61,902 nt of DNA from Gemmatimonadaceae bacterium (GCA_014377535.1 JACMPK010000112.1:1-61902), one strand, 5' to 3'; shown: positions 16,969 to 26,274, counted from the first letter of the stretch. The notes: a model not told the origin generated them from the letters alone. Made by a program: numbers and translations.

Positions 16969-19900
16969 CTATATCTCGCGAATCACACTAAACGCGCGGA
17001 AAGCACGGGCTGGCAGTTTTGTGTCCAGCGTCCACGTAATACTTATCGGCTTCCCGCCTGACACATCATCAGCCGACGTCAGTGAAACACTGCCACATGA
17101 GAAAAACGCACGTTCAATTGTTTCACGGACGAAAAGCAGAAATCGCCATCCGTTGTCAGCGCTTTCGAGATAGCGTCGCCCCGCCGCGGTCTTTGGGCCC
17201 GCACCATTTTGCGTCTGCCAATGGAATCTCGACGGGCTGACGGCATAGTCGTGATAGGCGATGCGATCGTGGAAACCGTCTGACTTGTCAAGTGTCACGA
17301 GAAGCAGCTGAAGCTTCTGTTCTTTGGACGTCACAACGCCTTCACGTGACGCAGGACGAGACGTTGCACTGTGAAATCCAGTCGCCGTTAGAAGCTCCCG
17401 ACGGCTGTATCGCGCGTGCAAGAGCAGTGGCAGATGCGTGAACCCCGGAAGTTCGCGCGCCGAAACGCGACTCCGCGCCTCAAGTACGCTGGACAATTCG
17501 CACAGTTCACCCGCGACATCTGCGTGATGCACGAGTTGCGCGAGCAATACCTCGTAGGACGCCACCGTTTTCGCCTCGAGCTGGTGGGCGAGCATCTGCA
17601 CTCGCGTCGCGTCGCGAACATCCCGGGGCGTGTAGTGCCCGCCGCTCTCCGCGACACGCTGCATCAATCCGATCTGCTGCGGATCGTCTGTATGCAGCAG
17701 TAGTCGAAGCCCCCGTGAAAGCGCCGCCTCGCCCTCACGCTCACCCGCGGCAGGCAATACGCCGGCATCGCGGCGCAGGGGCGTCCAGCCTGCCCGCCCG
17801 GCATCTCGATAAATGTCCGCGAGCTCAACTTCGTATTCTTCGAGGAAACGTCCGAGTGCGACGCCTCCTACTGGCCGAAGGCCACCGTACGAGGCGAGCT
17901 CGGCTCGCAACGTCTTCCAAGTTTGAGCGGCAACGCTGCGAAGGTTGGCGAGAATCTGTGAGCGTGCCTGAGGCTCAAGGTGGATATGGCAGCCGCTCGG
18001 CAGTGTACTGAAGCCGTCCGCGACGCCACGCTCGACCTCCTTGCGCGTCAGACCAGTGATCGATGAGAGCAAACGGTCAAAGCGAAAGTCGGCACGGTGC
18101 CTCCCGACGAAGTCGAGCACCAGACAGCTCGTCTTCCCCTCGTGTAAGCGAAGACCACGGCCAAGCTGTTGCTGGAAGACGAGCGGGCTCTGCGTAGGGC
18201 GGAGGAACAGCAGCGTGTCCGCTGCGGGGATATCAATGCCTTCGTTGTAGAGATCCACGGTCACGATGCCACAAATTTTCCCGCTCGCAAGATCGGCAGG
18301 TGCCCGCCGGCGCTCTTCCAAGGAAGACTCGCCGCAAACCATCGCGACCGGAATTCCGGCTTTCGTGAACTGCTCTGTCATGAAGCGCGCGTGCTTTACC
18401 GAGACACAGAAGATCAAAGCTTTCGAGTTGCTGATGCCACCCGACAGCCGCTCCCATTCGTTTCGAACCATTCGAGCACGGACCTGATTTCCGGACACGA
18501 GACGGTCAATGGCCTCACGTTCGCCCGGCAGATTCCAAGGCACATCGCTGAAGTCCGTTTCATCGTTACAACCGAAGTACTCGAACGGCGCCAACAGCTG
18601 CAGATCGAGAGCCTGCCAGAGGCGCAGCTCAGCCGCTGGCGAGCCGTCGGGGCGCATGTCGAAGTACGGCGCCAACGGCTTGCCATCGAAGCGTTCTGGA
18701 GTTGCTGTCAGTCCGAGCAGGTGGCGCGGTGCGATAGTGCGCGCGAACTCGTCGAGCTGCGAGGCTGCGAGGTGGTGGCACTCATCGATAACGACCGTGT
18801 GCCAATAATCAGCCCCACACCGTTCCACGATTCCCTGCGATGTCAGGCTTTGGATGCTGGCAAAAAGATGGTCGTGTCTTGCGGGCTTGCTGTCACCGGC
18901 CAGAACCTCACCGAAGCTCGCGTCGCGCAACACTGCACGATACGTCGCAAGCGCCTGCCTAAGTATCTCCATACGGTGCGCAACGAAGAGCAGACGCGGT
19001 GGCGACCCGAAACTGGCTGCTGTCCGCCGGTAGTCGAGCGCCGCCATGACCGTTTTCCCGGTACCGGTCGCGGCCACCAGCAGGTTTCGCATACGACCAT
19101 GATCACGTTCGAACTGAAGCTGCTCCAGGATGTCAGACTGATACTGCTTTGCCGTAATGTCGAAGTAGACCGTCGGCTCGACTGCGCCACTCGAACTCTC
19201 CTTGCGCAGCGCTGCCCTGAGGGCCAGCACCGCCATCTCATCGTCCGGGTGATACGGAACGAACTCACCATCTTGCCAGAGTGACTCGAAGTGAGCCTGT
19301 GCGCGATTGAACAGCACCGCTTGGCCCCGCTCCGTCAGTTTAACGGTCCATTCAAGACCGCCCAGCAATGCGGCACCTGACAAGTTTGCGCTGCCGATGT
19401 ACGCAGAGCCGAATCCGGTCATACGGCGGAACATCCATGCCTTGGCGTGCAGTCGGGTGCGCCTTCCGTCCAGCGAGACCTTGACGATGCAACCATTTAA
19501 ACGAGCCAGCATGTCAAGGGCGTTCTGTTCTGTGGCACCGGTGTACGTCGTGGTGAGAACACGAATGCGTGTCTGCCCCTTACCGCTGGCGTCTGCCGCT
19601 GTCACGTGGCGCAGCACATCCATCAGCTTTCGCACACCGGAGACCGTGATGAAGCTCACCAGAATGTCAATCTGATCGCACGCTGTTGACTCTCGCCGGA
19701 TCTCTTCCAGCAGAGTCGGCGAACCTTTGGCTGCGGTGAAAAGCCAAGGCGCAGCCAAGCCAGTCTCCGGCAGTTGTGCTGCCTCGGTGCCGCTATACCC
19801 GATCGCACGCAAGCGACGAAGCGGTAGCTGCGGCATCTCCTGTATCGGAGTCGACAGCACAAGGTTCGACGCATGCCGTATCTCACGCAACAGGTGCGCG

Positions 19901-20112
19901 ATGAGCTTCGCCTGCCGGACGAGTGATTCCTTGTCGTCACTCCCAATCGACTCGAGCACGTCCCCAAGAAGTCGAGCGACCAGATCGAGGAGGTGCAGTG
20001 ACGACTGAGAACCTTGCAGTTCATCAACTTTCGCCTGCACGCCCTCAGCTGTGATGCGCTCCTGTAGTCCAACGGTCAGCAGCTGATCGTAAAGCCCACG
20101 AGGCAGTGTCAT
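16969..20112 (-). CDS. PLD-like nuclease / DEAD-box helicase / DUF3427 protein
   Basis: 1047 aa. An N-terminal helical part is followed by a phospholipase-D-like module (about 120-285) with HAK (222-224) and GSANLSGAAL. Then comes a superfamily-II helicase core: Walker A ATGTGKT (348-354), DECH (443-446), LTATP and the C-terminal QQLGRGLR. The last 350 residues match DUF3427. This arrangement is known from defence islands and acts on DNA or RNA in the cytoplasm. It lies 35 bases after a DUF3883 gene on the same strand. Base use is visibly less GC-rich than the flanks, suggesting acquisition. An HKD phosphodiesterase motif is partial (HAK without a clear D), so nuclease activity is uncertain. 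Confidence 0.9.
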   Translation of the reverse strand: MTLPRGLYDQLLTVGLQERITAEGVQAKVDELQGSQSSLHLLDLVARLLGDVLESIGSDDKESLVRQAKLIAHLLREIRHASNLVLSTPIQEMPQLPLRRLRAIGYSGTEAAQLPETGLAAPWLFTAAKGSPTLLEEIRRESTACDQIDILVSFITVSGVRKLMDVLRHVTAADASGKGQTRIRVLTTTYTGATEQNALDMLARLNGCIVKVSLDGRRTRLHAKAWMFRRMTGFGSAYIGSANLSGAALLGGLEWTVKLTERGQAVLFNRAQAHFESLWQDGEFVPYHPDDEMAVLALRAALRKESSSGAVEPTVYFDITAKQYQSDILEQLQFERDHGRMRNLLVAATGTGKTVMAALDYRRTAASFGSPPRLLFVAHRMEILRQALATYRAVLRDASFGEVLAGDSKPARHDHLFASIQSLTSQGIVERCGADYWHTVVIDECHHLAASQLDEFARTIAPRHLLGLTATPERFDGKPLAPYFDMRPDGSPAAELRLWQALDLQLLAPFEYFGCNDETDFSDVPWNLPGEREAIDRLVSGNQVRARMVRNEWERLSGGISNSKALIFCVSVKHARFMTEQFTKAGIPVAMVCGESSLEERRRAPADLASGKICGIVTVDLYNEGIDIPAADTLLFLRPTQSPLVFQQQLGRGLRLHEGKTSCLVLDFVGRHRADFRFDRLLSSITGLTRKEVERGVADGFSTLPSGCHIHLEPQARSQILANLRSVAAQTWKTLRAELASYGGLRPVGGVALGRFLEEYEVELADIYRDAGRAGWTPLRRDAGVLPAAGEREGEAALSRGLRLLLHTDDPQQIGLMQRVAESGGHYTPRDVRDATRVQMLAHQLEAKTVASYEVLLAQLVHHADVAGELCELSSVLEARSRVSARELPGFTHLPLLLHARYSRRELLTATGFHSATSRPASREGVVTSKEQKLQLLLVTLDKSDGFHDRIAYHDYAVSPSRFHWQTQNGAGPKTAAGRRYLESADNGWRFLLFVRETIERAFFSCGSVSLTSADDVSGGKPISITWTLDTKLPARAFRAFSVIREI

Positions 20113-20147
20113 GCAGACGTGCTAGTGAATTTTAAGGTGGCGTTGCT

Positions 20148-21032
20148 TTACGCGAGTCGTGCCGAGTACTGGACCGCATCGAGGATGCAAGTCCGTTCCA
20201 ACGCGCCGTCGAGTACAAAGACCTTCGGCGCCGCCCTGAACATGAACAGCCGATAGAGCTTGTACTGCTCCGCCCTCTCCGCCGACACCGCAACCTCTCG
20301 CCAGCTTGCGTAGAACGGGGTCATCGCTCCAAAACTCGTCGTTTTCACCTCGATGAGCCGCTCCCTTCCATCGGTCTCGAACGACACGATATCATATCCA
20401 AGGCCATCGCCTCGCGTTTTCGCCACGTGCTCCACACGATCGGCAAGTCGAGCAGCCCCTGATGCCCAGAGCCGATGGTGTTCAAGCCGAAGCACATATT
20501 CCTCGCCAGCAAGTCCGAGCGCCGCATTCTGCGCATCGCGCTGCAGATAATTCACACCGGGTCGAGGCGTGACCGGCTGAGCCGCGCGCTCACGAACGAC
20601 GCCAAGCTCCACATTTCGTCGTGGGACTGGCACAAAGACTTCGTCAAGATCGATATCGTCCGCACGTGTATCAACGGGCGCAGACACCATCCACGCCGCC
20701 GCGGCCTGCAGCACCGGTCTTGCGGCCCACTGCGCCAGAATCTCGTCACGAAGGGACGCCTGGTAGTTGCCACGTGGCTTATAGCCATCGATGTACGGTA
20801 ATCCCATCTCGATCATCAGCGCCGAGACATTCGCGTGCTTAAACTCGACCGCACCTTTCGAGCGATCATTGAGCAGCTGGCGCAGCACTCGATTGTGTTC
20901 GGCCTTGTTGACTGATTTGCCGCGCAACTCGATCTCTAGCATCGTCATGTAGTCTGCGACAGTCGCTGCGACTTCAATAGAGGACCAGCTGTCTGACACG
21001 GAAAAGGACCAAGAGGCGATCGGCTGTCTCAC
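20148..21032 (-). CDS. DUF3883 protein, putative PD-(D/E)XK nuclease
   Basis: 294 aa from a GTG at 21032. The N-terminal 100 residues have the conserved block VNKAEHNRVL, then FKHANVSA and GYKPRGNYQ, a domain common in uncharacterised restriction-like proteins. The C-terminal DUF3883 domain carries E177/E178, D214 in GYDI and E228-V-K230 in LIEVKTT, the layout of a PD-(D/E)XK nuclease. It is upstream of the PLD-helicase gene and probably cotranscribed. Together they look like a small defence or DNA-processing unit. Nuclease activity and specificity are predictions. Confidence 0.85.
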   Translation of the reverse strand: MRQPIASWSFSVSDSWSSIEVAATVADYMTMLEIELRGKSVNKAEHNRVLRQLLNDRSKGAVEFKHANVSALMIEMGLPYIDGYKPRGNYQASLRDEILAQWAARPVLQAAAAWMVSAPVDTRADDIDLDEVFVPVPRRNVELGVVRERAAQPVTPRPGVNYLQRDAQNAALGLAGEEYVLRLEHHRLWASGAARLADRVEHVAKTRGDGLGYDIVSFETDGRERLIEVKTTSFGAMTPFYASWREVAVSAERAEQYKLYRLFMFRAAPKVFVLDGALERTCILDAVQYSARLA

Positions 21033-21422
21033 GAAGCTGCTGATGCAACCTTACCTCCAACACTGACACACGACCAGGGCAGCCGCGGGATTCACCGTTG
21101 CCAACCGTTCGTCAATGAAGAATTGTTCGCTCACTGCCAGGGAGATTGACCGACTCGTAACAGCGCGGGGCAATATCGCAGACGACACAACTCCAATCCT
21201 GCCATGCCCGTCATCAGCCGATTTCTCGGCATATCGGTAGCCATACTGTACCGTCATCACAAACCGCCGTATTTCCACGCCAGCTACGCGAAATTCGAGA
21301 CAACCGTCGACTCGCACTTCTGCTCGCTGTGTGACGCTGGACTGACCGTGCCGCTGATGTTCCGCTCGAGCAGAAGCGTGGTTCCACGGCACTGCGGGAT
21401 CGAACCAGGATGCAGCTGAACG
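21033..21422. other. intergenic region, no gene seen
   Basis: 390 bases between the helicase/DUF3883 unit (minus) and the DUF4258-like remnant (plus). It should contain both promoters. Short frames exist but none has a recognisable motif or a good ribosome site. Base composition is like the lower-GC island rather than the core genes. Confidence 0.5.
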
Positions 21423-21665
21423 ATGCCTGCGCTGAAAACGACCGAATATTTCCGATTCATGCGTCATCGACGAGATCGCGAGAGAATCCGTGACGAGTGG
21501 ATCGCGCAGGCAATCGAGACGCCCATTGCCGAGGACAGTCAGGCGGATGGTCGCATCAGGCGGTAATTATACATTCCGGAGCAGAAGCGATACCTGCGCG
21601 TCATCCTGCTCCCCGACGGAGCCACCGTCCACAATGCCTTTTTCGATCGCAGGTTTATGCCATGA
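21423..21665 (+). pseudogene. DUF4258-like small protein gene interrupted by an in-frame TAA
   Basis: From the ATG at 21423 the frame reads MPALKTTEYFRFMRHRRDRE, then WIAQAIETP and DGRIRR. It meets TAA at 21564-21566 and continues in the same frame with LYIPEQKRYLRVILLPDG and VHNAFFDRRF. The whole resembles the DUF4258-type proteins usually found directly before DUF2283. In relatives a Trp-like residue stands about where the stop is. The end (TGA 21663-21665) overlaps the ATG of the DUF2283 gene by four bases, as in intact pairs. So the gene is a full-length copy broken by one stop codon, or a sequencing error. The family assignment is from memory of typical sequences. Confidence 0.65.
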
Positions 21666-21868
21666 ACGTCAAGTACTTCAAGGACACCGACACCGCACTG
21701 CTGGAGTTTACGACCGCGGAGGTGGATGAAACGCGTGAGATCACCGCCAACGTCTACGTCGATCTCGACAAGGACGGCAACCTCGTCAGCATGACCATCG
21801 AGCATGCCGCCACTGCCGCCCAACTGCCATATGTCCACATCGAGGAGATCGACGCGAGCGCCGCATAG
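21662..21868 (+). CDS. DUF2283 domain small protein
   Basis: 68 aa. It starts MNVKYFKDTDTALLEFT and has NVYVDLDKDGNLVSMTIEHA, the DUF2283 pattern with D-x-D-x-x-G. These small cytoplasmic proteins usually follow a DUF4258 gene and the pair has a toxin-antitoxin-like arrangement; function is not established. The ATG overlaps the stop of the interrupted upstream gene. If that gene is really broken, this may be an orphan survivor. Confidence 0.85.
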   Translation: MNVKYFKDTDTALLEFTTAEVDETREITANVYVDLDKDGNLVSMTIEHAATAAQLPYVHIEEIDASAA

Positions 21869-21930
21869 CATTCGCGCTCAGGCGCTCGGCACCACACGCA
21901 CATTGCACCGGCAGCGCGCGGACGGATCCC

Positions 21931-23763
21931 TCACACCCGCGCCCCCGCCTCCAGCTGCGCCGTCGGATCTTCCCCCGGATTAATGAACCGGTCCGTCTCG
22001 ATATGATGCTGCCGCTCGTACAACTCCCGATACCGACCGCCCTGCCCCAGCAGCTCGGAATGCGTCCCGCGCTCCACGATCTCCCCCTGTTCCAGCACCA
22101 ATATCTGGTCCGCCGAGGTGATGGTGCTGAGTCGATGCGCGATCACGAACGTCGTTCGCCCCGCACGAAGCCGCCGCAACCCTTCCTGAATCAGCTGCTC
22201 GCTCTCGCTGTCCAGTGACGACGTCGCCTCGTCCAGGATCAGGATCCGCGGGTCGGCCAGAATCGCGCGCGCAATGGCCACGCGCTGGCGCTGACCGCCG
22301 CTGAGCTTCACGCCGCGCTCGCCCACGATCGTGTCGAAACCGTCGGGGAAGCGGTTCACGAACTCGTCGACGTAGGCGATCTTCGCGACCTCCTCCACGC
22401 TCTCCGTGCTCGCATCCGGACGCGTGAAGGCGATGTTCTCGCGCACGCTGCCGTCGAACAGGAAGTTGTCCTGCAGCACTACGCCCAGGTGGCGGCGATA
22501 CTCGTGCAGCTTCAACTCGCTCAACGGCTTGCCGTCGATCAATATCTGGCCGCGGTTGGGCGACGCGAAGGCCATCACCAGCGAGATCAGCGTGCTCTTG
22601 CCGCCGCCGCTGCTGCCGACGAGCGCCGTCGTGGTGCCTTCCGCAGCATCGAAGGTCACGCCCTTCAGCACCGGCACGCCGGGCTCATACTCGAACCAGA
22701 CATCCTGAAACTGCACGCGGCCCTTCAGCACGGGAACGGCCTGTTTGGTCGCGTCCTCCTGGTCCTCGGTTTTCAATTCGCGCAATTCACGAATGCGATC
22801 CAGGCCGGCAAGCGCCTCGGTGAGCTGCGTGCCGATGCTCGCGATGCTCACCAGTGGCGCGGCAACGAGGCCGATGAAGAACACATACTGCACCAGCGCG
22901 CCCACGGTCATGCGCCCGGCCAGCACGTCGCGACCGCCGATCATCATCAGCAGCACACCCAGTGCACCGATCACGGCAACCGACAATGCCGCCGTCGCGC
23001 TGGTGCCGGTGATGGTCGCGGCGATGTTCCGGAACAGCTTGTCCACCCCGCCCGCAAACACCGCCTTTTCGCGCTCCTCGGCGGTGTAGACCTTCACGAT
23101 GCGGATGCCGCCGATGGTCTCGGTGAGGCGACCCGTCACGTCGCCCTGGATCACGCTGCGCTCGCGAAAGATGGGACGCAGCTTCTTGAACGCGATCGAC
23201 ATGCCGATGCCGAAGCCGCCAAGGAACACCATCGTGGCCAGCGTCAGCTTCCAGTTCAGGATGAACAGCCAGACCAGCGCGCCCGTCGCCGTGAGCAGGC
23301 CGCCGATCAGCTGAATAAGCCCCGTGCCGACGAGGTTGCGGATGCCTTCGGGGTCGTTCATCACGCGGTTCACCAGCACGCCGCTCTTCGTGCTGTCGAA
23401 GAAGCGCACCGGCAGGCGGATGAGGTGCGCCTGCACATCCTCGCGCAACTTCGCGATGGCCCGCTGCGCGGCGACGCTCACGACCTGCGACAGCGCGTAC
23501 GACGTGATGGCCTGGATCACGGTCGCGACGAACGCCGCTGCCGCGAGCTTCGGCAGCAGGTCGGCGTTGCCTTTGCCCAGCACGTCGTCAATCAGGTATT
23601 TGGAGCTGGCCGGCAGCACGAAGCCGGCGATGCGGCTGATCAGCATCAGCCCAAGCCCGATACCCACCGACCTGCGATAGGTCCAGATCAAAGCGCGGGC
23701 CTCGGCCCACGCGCGCTTGGAGTCGAACTTGGGCTTCTTCGTGTCAGTCGCAGGTTTGCTCAT
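21931..23763 (-). CDS. ABC exporter, fused permease and ATPase (MsbA/lipid-multidrug type)
   Basis: 610 aa. The N-terminal 330 residues hold six membrane helices of the type-IV ABC exporter fold. The C-terminal nucleotide-binding domain has Walker A GSSGGGKST, signature LSGGQRQRVAIARA, Walker B ILILDEATSSLD and the H-loop AHRLST. This is a half transporter that should work as a homodimer in the inner membrane, exporting lipids or hydrophobic compounds. It starts with ATG at 23763 and has no close same-strand partner. MsbA-like lipid A flippase and multidrug exporter are both possible. Confidence 0.93.
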   Translation of the reverse strand: MSKPATDTKKPKFDSKRAWAEARALIWTYRRSVGIGLGLMLISRIAGFVLPASSKYLIDDVLGKGNADLLPKLAAAAFVATVIQAITSYALSQVVSVAAQRAIAKLREDVQAHLIRLPVRFFDSTKSGVLVNRVMNDPEGIRNLVGTGLIQLIGGLLTATGALVWLFILNWKLTLATMVFLGGFGIGMSIAFKKLRPIFRERSVIQGDVTGRLTETIGGIRIVKVYTAEEREKAVFAGGVDKLFRNIAATITGTSATAALSVAVIGALGVLLMMIGGRDVLAGRMTVGALVQYVFFIGLVAAPLVSIASIGTQLTEALAGLDRIRELRELKTEDQEDATKQAVPVLKGRVQFQDVWFEYEPGVPVLKGVTFDAAEGTTTALVGSSGGGKSTLISLVMAFASPNRGQILIDGKPLSELKLHEYRRHLGVVLQDNFLFDGSVRENIAFTRPDASTESVEEVAKIAYVDEFVNRFPDGFDTIVGERGVKLSGGQRQRVAIARAILADPRILILDEATSSLDSESEQLIQEGLRRLRAGRTTFVIAHRLSTITSADQILVLEQGEIVERGTHSELLGQGGRYRELYERQHHIETDRFINPGEDPTAQLEAGARV

Positions 23764-24082
23764 GAACGAAAACTACCCTCGCCGAAAAACACCCGCGCCC
23801 TCGCCGACCGGCAGGCACACGACGATGCAATGTCAGGCGGACGCGCCTGCACATCGAGGACGATGCGCCGGGTGACGAAACTCCGCGCTCACCCTGTCCA
23901 CTCCCCGCCTGACGTGCGCGGAATTCAGTGACTCATCGAGAATCGGAGCGCCGTGTGCCGGCATGCTACCCGTCACGCCGGGAACGCGATTCTGCGGCAG
24001 AGGTTGTACCTTGGTCCCCGAGGAGCTGAACCGGAAAGTCTGCGCGGTCAGATCCGATCACCGAATCCTTTCGTAAGCATTC
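23764..24082. other. divergent promoter region, no gene seen
   Basis: 319 bases between the ABC exporter (minus) and the ECF sigma gene (plus). It should contain both promoters. I could not assign -35/-10 sites with confidence and saw no coding frame with support. Confidence 0.5.
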
Positions 24083-24724
24083 ATGCCAGAGCTTGATTCG
24101 CAACCCGAACCGCTGGGCGCCCTCGACGGTGCTGCAGGCGGGCAGTACAGGTCGGCCGACGAGGCTGCGATTGACGCAGTGCTCATCGAGCAGATGACCG
24201 ATGGTGACGAGTCGGCGCTGGGTGCCCTGTACGACCGGTGGGCGGATGCGGTGCATGCGCTTGTCGCGCGAATCGTGCGTGACGAGCCTGAGGCGGAGGA
24301 AGTGGTGGAAGCAGTGTTCTGGCAGGCGTGGCAGCAGGCGGGACGGTACGCGCCGGAGCGCGGCGCACCCGGTGCGTGGCTGCTGGCGATAGCGCGCAGC
24401 CGGTCACTGGATCGACTGCGGTCACTGCGCCGTCGTCGCGATGAGCAGCCGGCCGACGAGTCCATTTTCGACAACCAGCCGGCGGTGGGTGATCCGCTCT
24501 CGGACCTGGATGCGACTGATCGTGCTGCGCGTGTGCTTGCCGCCCTGGAGCAGTTGCCCGCCGAGCAGCGCGAGGTGCTGGAGCTGGCATACTTCGAAGG
24601 TCTCAGCCAGACCGAGATCGCCGAGCGTCTGGAGCTGCCCCTGGGCACCGTGAAGACGCGCGCGCGACTTGCACTGAGGAAGCTGCGCGACCGGCTGGAT
24701 GCGTTGCGCGAGGTGGAAGCATGA
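24083..24724 (+). CDS. ECF RNA polymerase sigma factor (SigK-like)
   Basis: 213 aa. Region 2 spans about residues 48-115 (ALGALYDRWADAVHALV, then EVVEAVFWQAW). Region 4 spans about 155-205 (LPAEQREVLELAYFEGLSQ, TEIAERL and a GTVKTRARLALRKL helix). The stop overlaps the start of the anti-sigma gene by four bases (ATGA). This sigma/anti-sigma pairing is typical of SigK-RskA, where the sigma factor is held at the membrane until a signal triggers proteolysis of the anti-sigma factor. The target regulon is unknown. Confidence 0.93.
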   Translation: MPELDSQPEPLGALDGAAGGQYRSADEAAIDAVLIEQMTDGDESALGALYDRWADAVHALVARIVRDEPEAEEVVEAVFWQAWQQAGRYAPERGAPGAWLLAIARSRSLDRLRSLRRRRDEQPADESIFDNQPAVGDPLSDLDATDRAARVLAALEQLPAEQREVLELAYFEGLSQTEIAERLELPLGTVKTRARLALRKLRDRLDALREVEA

Positions 24725-25626
24725 GCACGCCGAACGAGCTGGATGAGGCCTTCGTGGCGCTGCCGGATCTGGCGCTGGGCATCGTGCCTGCGCCTGACGC
24801 GGTGCGCCTGATGACCATTGTACGCACATCGGACAAGCTGCAGGCAGAGCTGGCATCGCTGCGTGCAGCGACAGATGCACTCGCATCGGCCGTGCCGGCG
24901 GCGGCGATGGCTGCCGATCGCAGGAGCGCAATGCGTGCGCGACTATTGGAGCGCGCCAGCGACGACAGGAGCCCAACGCGCACCGAGGAGGTGTATGTGG
25001 GATCGCCGGCGGGATCGGCATCGGCACCCGTGCTGACGCTCGTGACGCCGGAGTCGCGCCCCATCGTGGGCGAGGTGTTCGTGCCCGCGCGTCTTACGCT
25101 GGTGCAGCGCATCGCGCCGCTGTTCGCGGCGGCGGCAAGCGTGATGTTCGTGCTCTCGGTGCTGCGCCTGCAGGATGCATTGCAGGCGCGGAACGACGCG
25201 CAGGCTGCGCTGCAAACTATGACGCAGTCCACGACGCAGCTTGAGCAGCAGCTGGCCGCACGCGACAGCCTGGTGGCGGCAATGAGCGGTGCGAAGGTGA
25301 CGGTGGTGGAGCTGGCCTCGACGTCGAACCTGCCGCCTGGCGCGAAGATGTTCTGGGACCGTGTGGCGAATCGCTGGACGCTGGTGACACACGACCTGAA
25401 GCCGGTGCAGCCGGGCCGCACCTATCAGCTCTGGCTGGTGACGGCGAAGGCGGAGAAGATCAGCGCGGGCACGTTCAATACCGATGCAAACGGTCGGGCC
25501 GTGGTGCAGGCGACCTACGCACTCGCCGAGCGTGAACTGGCCGCGATCGCGATCACCGAAGAGCCGACGGGTGGTTCGCCGCAGCCGACAGGCGCGATTC
25601 TGGTGGCCGGCGCACCGACGCGGTGA
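24721..25626 (+). CDS. RskA-family anti-sigma factor, membrane protein
   Basis: 301 aa. The N-terminal cytoplasmic part (1-120) would bind the sigma factor. A membrane helix lies near 125-150 (LFAAAASVMFVLSVL), followed by a coiled-coil-like Gln/Ala-rich stretch and the RskA C-terminal domain (YQLWLVTAKAEKISAGTF region). It has no HxxxCxxC zinc motif. Coupled to the sigma gene by an ATGA overlap. It keeps the sigma factor inactive until periplasmic stress. Confidence 0.9.
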   Translation: MSTPNELDEAFVALPDLALGIVPAPDAVRLMTIVRTSDKLQAELASLRAATDALASAVPAAAMAADRRSAMRARLLERASDDRSPTRTEEVYVGSPAGSASAPVLTLVTPESRPIVGEVFVPARLTLVQRIAPLFAAAASVMFVLSVLRLQDALQARNDAQAALQTMTQSTTQLEQQLAARDSLVAAMSGAKVTVVELASTSNLPPGAKMFWDRVANRWTLVTHDLKPVQPGRTYQLWLVTAKAEKISAGTFNTDANGRAVVQATYALAERELAAIAITEEPTGGSPQPTGAILVAGAPTR

Positions 25627-25633
25627 GTCCGTG

Positions 25634-25693
25634 ACGATGCACGCGACGATGCGCGGGATGATGCGCGGGATGATGCACGAAAGCATGCACATC
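25634..25693 (+). repeat. five degenerate 12-base tandem repeats
   Basis: Consecutive 12-base units read acgatgcacgcg, acgatgcgcggg, atgatgcgcggg, atgatgcacgaa and agcatgcacatc. All keep ATGC at positions 4-7. They lie between the anti-sigma gene and the MaoC gene and make up most of a 22-codon frame. Confidence 0.8.
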
Positions 25694-25705
25694 CTGACTG
25701 CGTGA
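25637..25705 (+). CDS. possible 22-aa Met/His-rich peptide
   Basis: A 22-codon frame encodes MHATMRGMMRGMMHESMHIL followed by TA: eight Met and three His in 22 residues. It begins 11 bases after the anti-sigma stop. Its TGA overlaps the GTG start of the MaoC gene (GTGA), the same coupling seen between many genes here. It has no strong ribosome site, and the repeats alone could create the frame. Possible roles are a leader peptide coupling translation of the MaoC gene or a metal-binding micropeptide; neither is shown. Confidence 0.35.
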   Translation: MHATMRGMMRGMMHESMHILTA

Positions 25706-26130
25706 CGATCGATTCGTTCACCATCGGACAGGTCGCTACGCTGGTGCGCACGATCAGCGAGGCCGACGTGATGACGTTCGCGACGCTCACGGGTGACCAC
25801 AACCCGGTGCATGTGGACACGGACGCTGCGGCCGCGTCTTCGTTCGGCGAGCGCATCGTGCATGGCATGCTCACGGCCAGTCTGCTATCGACCGTCCTCG
25901 CGATGCAGCTGCCCGGTCCTGGCGCGATCTACCTGGGCCAGACGCTGCGCTTCCTACGCCCGGTGAAGCTGGGCGACACCGTGACCGCGCAGGTCGAGAT
26001 CACGGCGATCGATTTGGCGAAGCGACGGATGACGCTGGCGACGACGATCAGGAACGAGCGCGGGAAGACGGTGGTGGATGGCGAGGCGAGCGTGCAGCTG
26101 ACGGGGAGCGGCACCGAAGACTGTTCTTGA
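25702..26130 (+). CDS. MaoC-family (R)-enoyl-CoA hydratase
   Basis: 142 aa from a GTG at 25702. It shows the hot-dog hydratase signature: DVMTFATLTGDHNPVHVD with catalytic Asp and His, then ERIVHGML. This is the motif of (R)-specific enoyl-CoA hydratases (PhaJ/MaoC), which hydrate trans-2-enoyl-CoA in fatty acid or polyhydroxyalkanoate metabolism. It lies after the sigma/anti-sigma pair and could be on the same transcript. No other fatty-acid gene is adjacent, so its pathway is open. Confidence 0.92.
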   Translation: MTIDSFTIGQVATLVRTISEADVMTFATLTGDHNPVHVDTDAAAASSFGERIVHGMLTASLLSTVLAMQLPGPGAIYLGQTLRFLRPVKLGDTVTAQVEITAIDLAKRRMTLATTIRNERGKTVVDGEASVQLTGSGTEDCS

Positions 26131-26274
26131 GATGTGCGCAACGCGCCTCCGCTGTACGACTAACACGCGGGCGGAGGGAAGTGACCATGCGAATGGACGG
26201 AGCGACGCCGCCTGATCACCAGCAGCACGCTGTCAGACTCCGATGCACAAGGCGCGCACCAGCACAACACGTTG

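Noticed and set aside
22489-23931. Plus-strand open frame of 480 codons opposite the ABC exporter
   Set aside because: Composition is typical of antisense frames and the minus strand encodes all ABC motifs.
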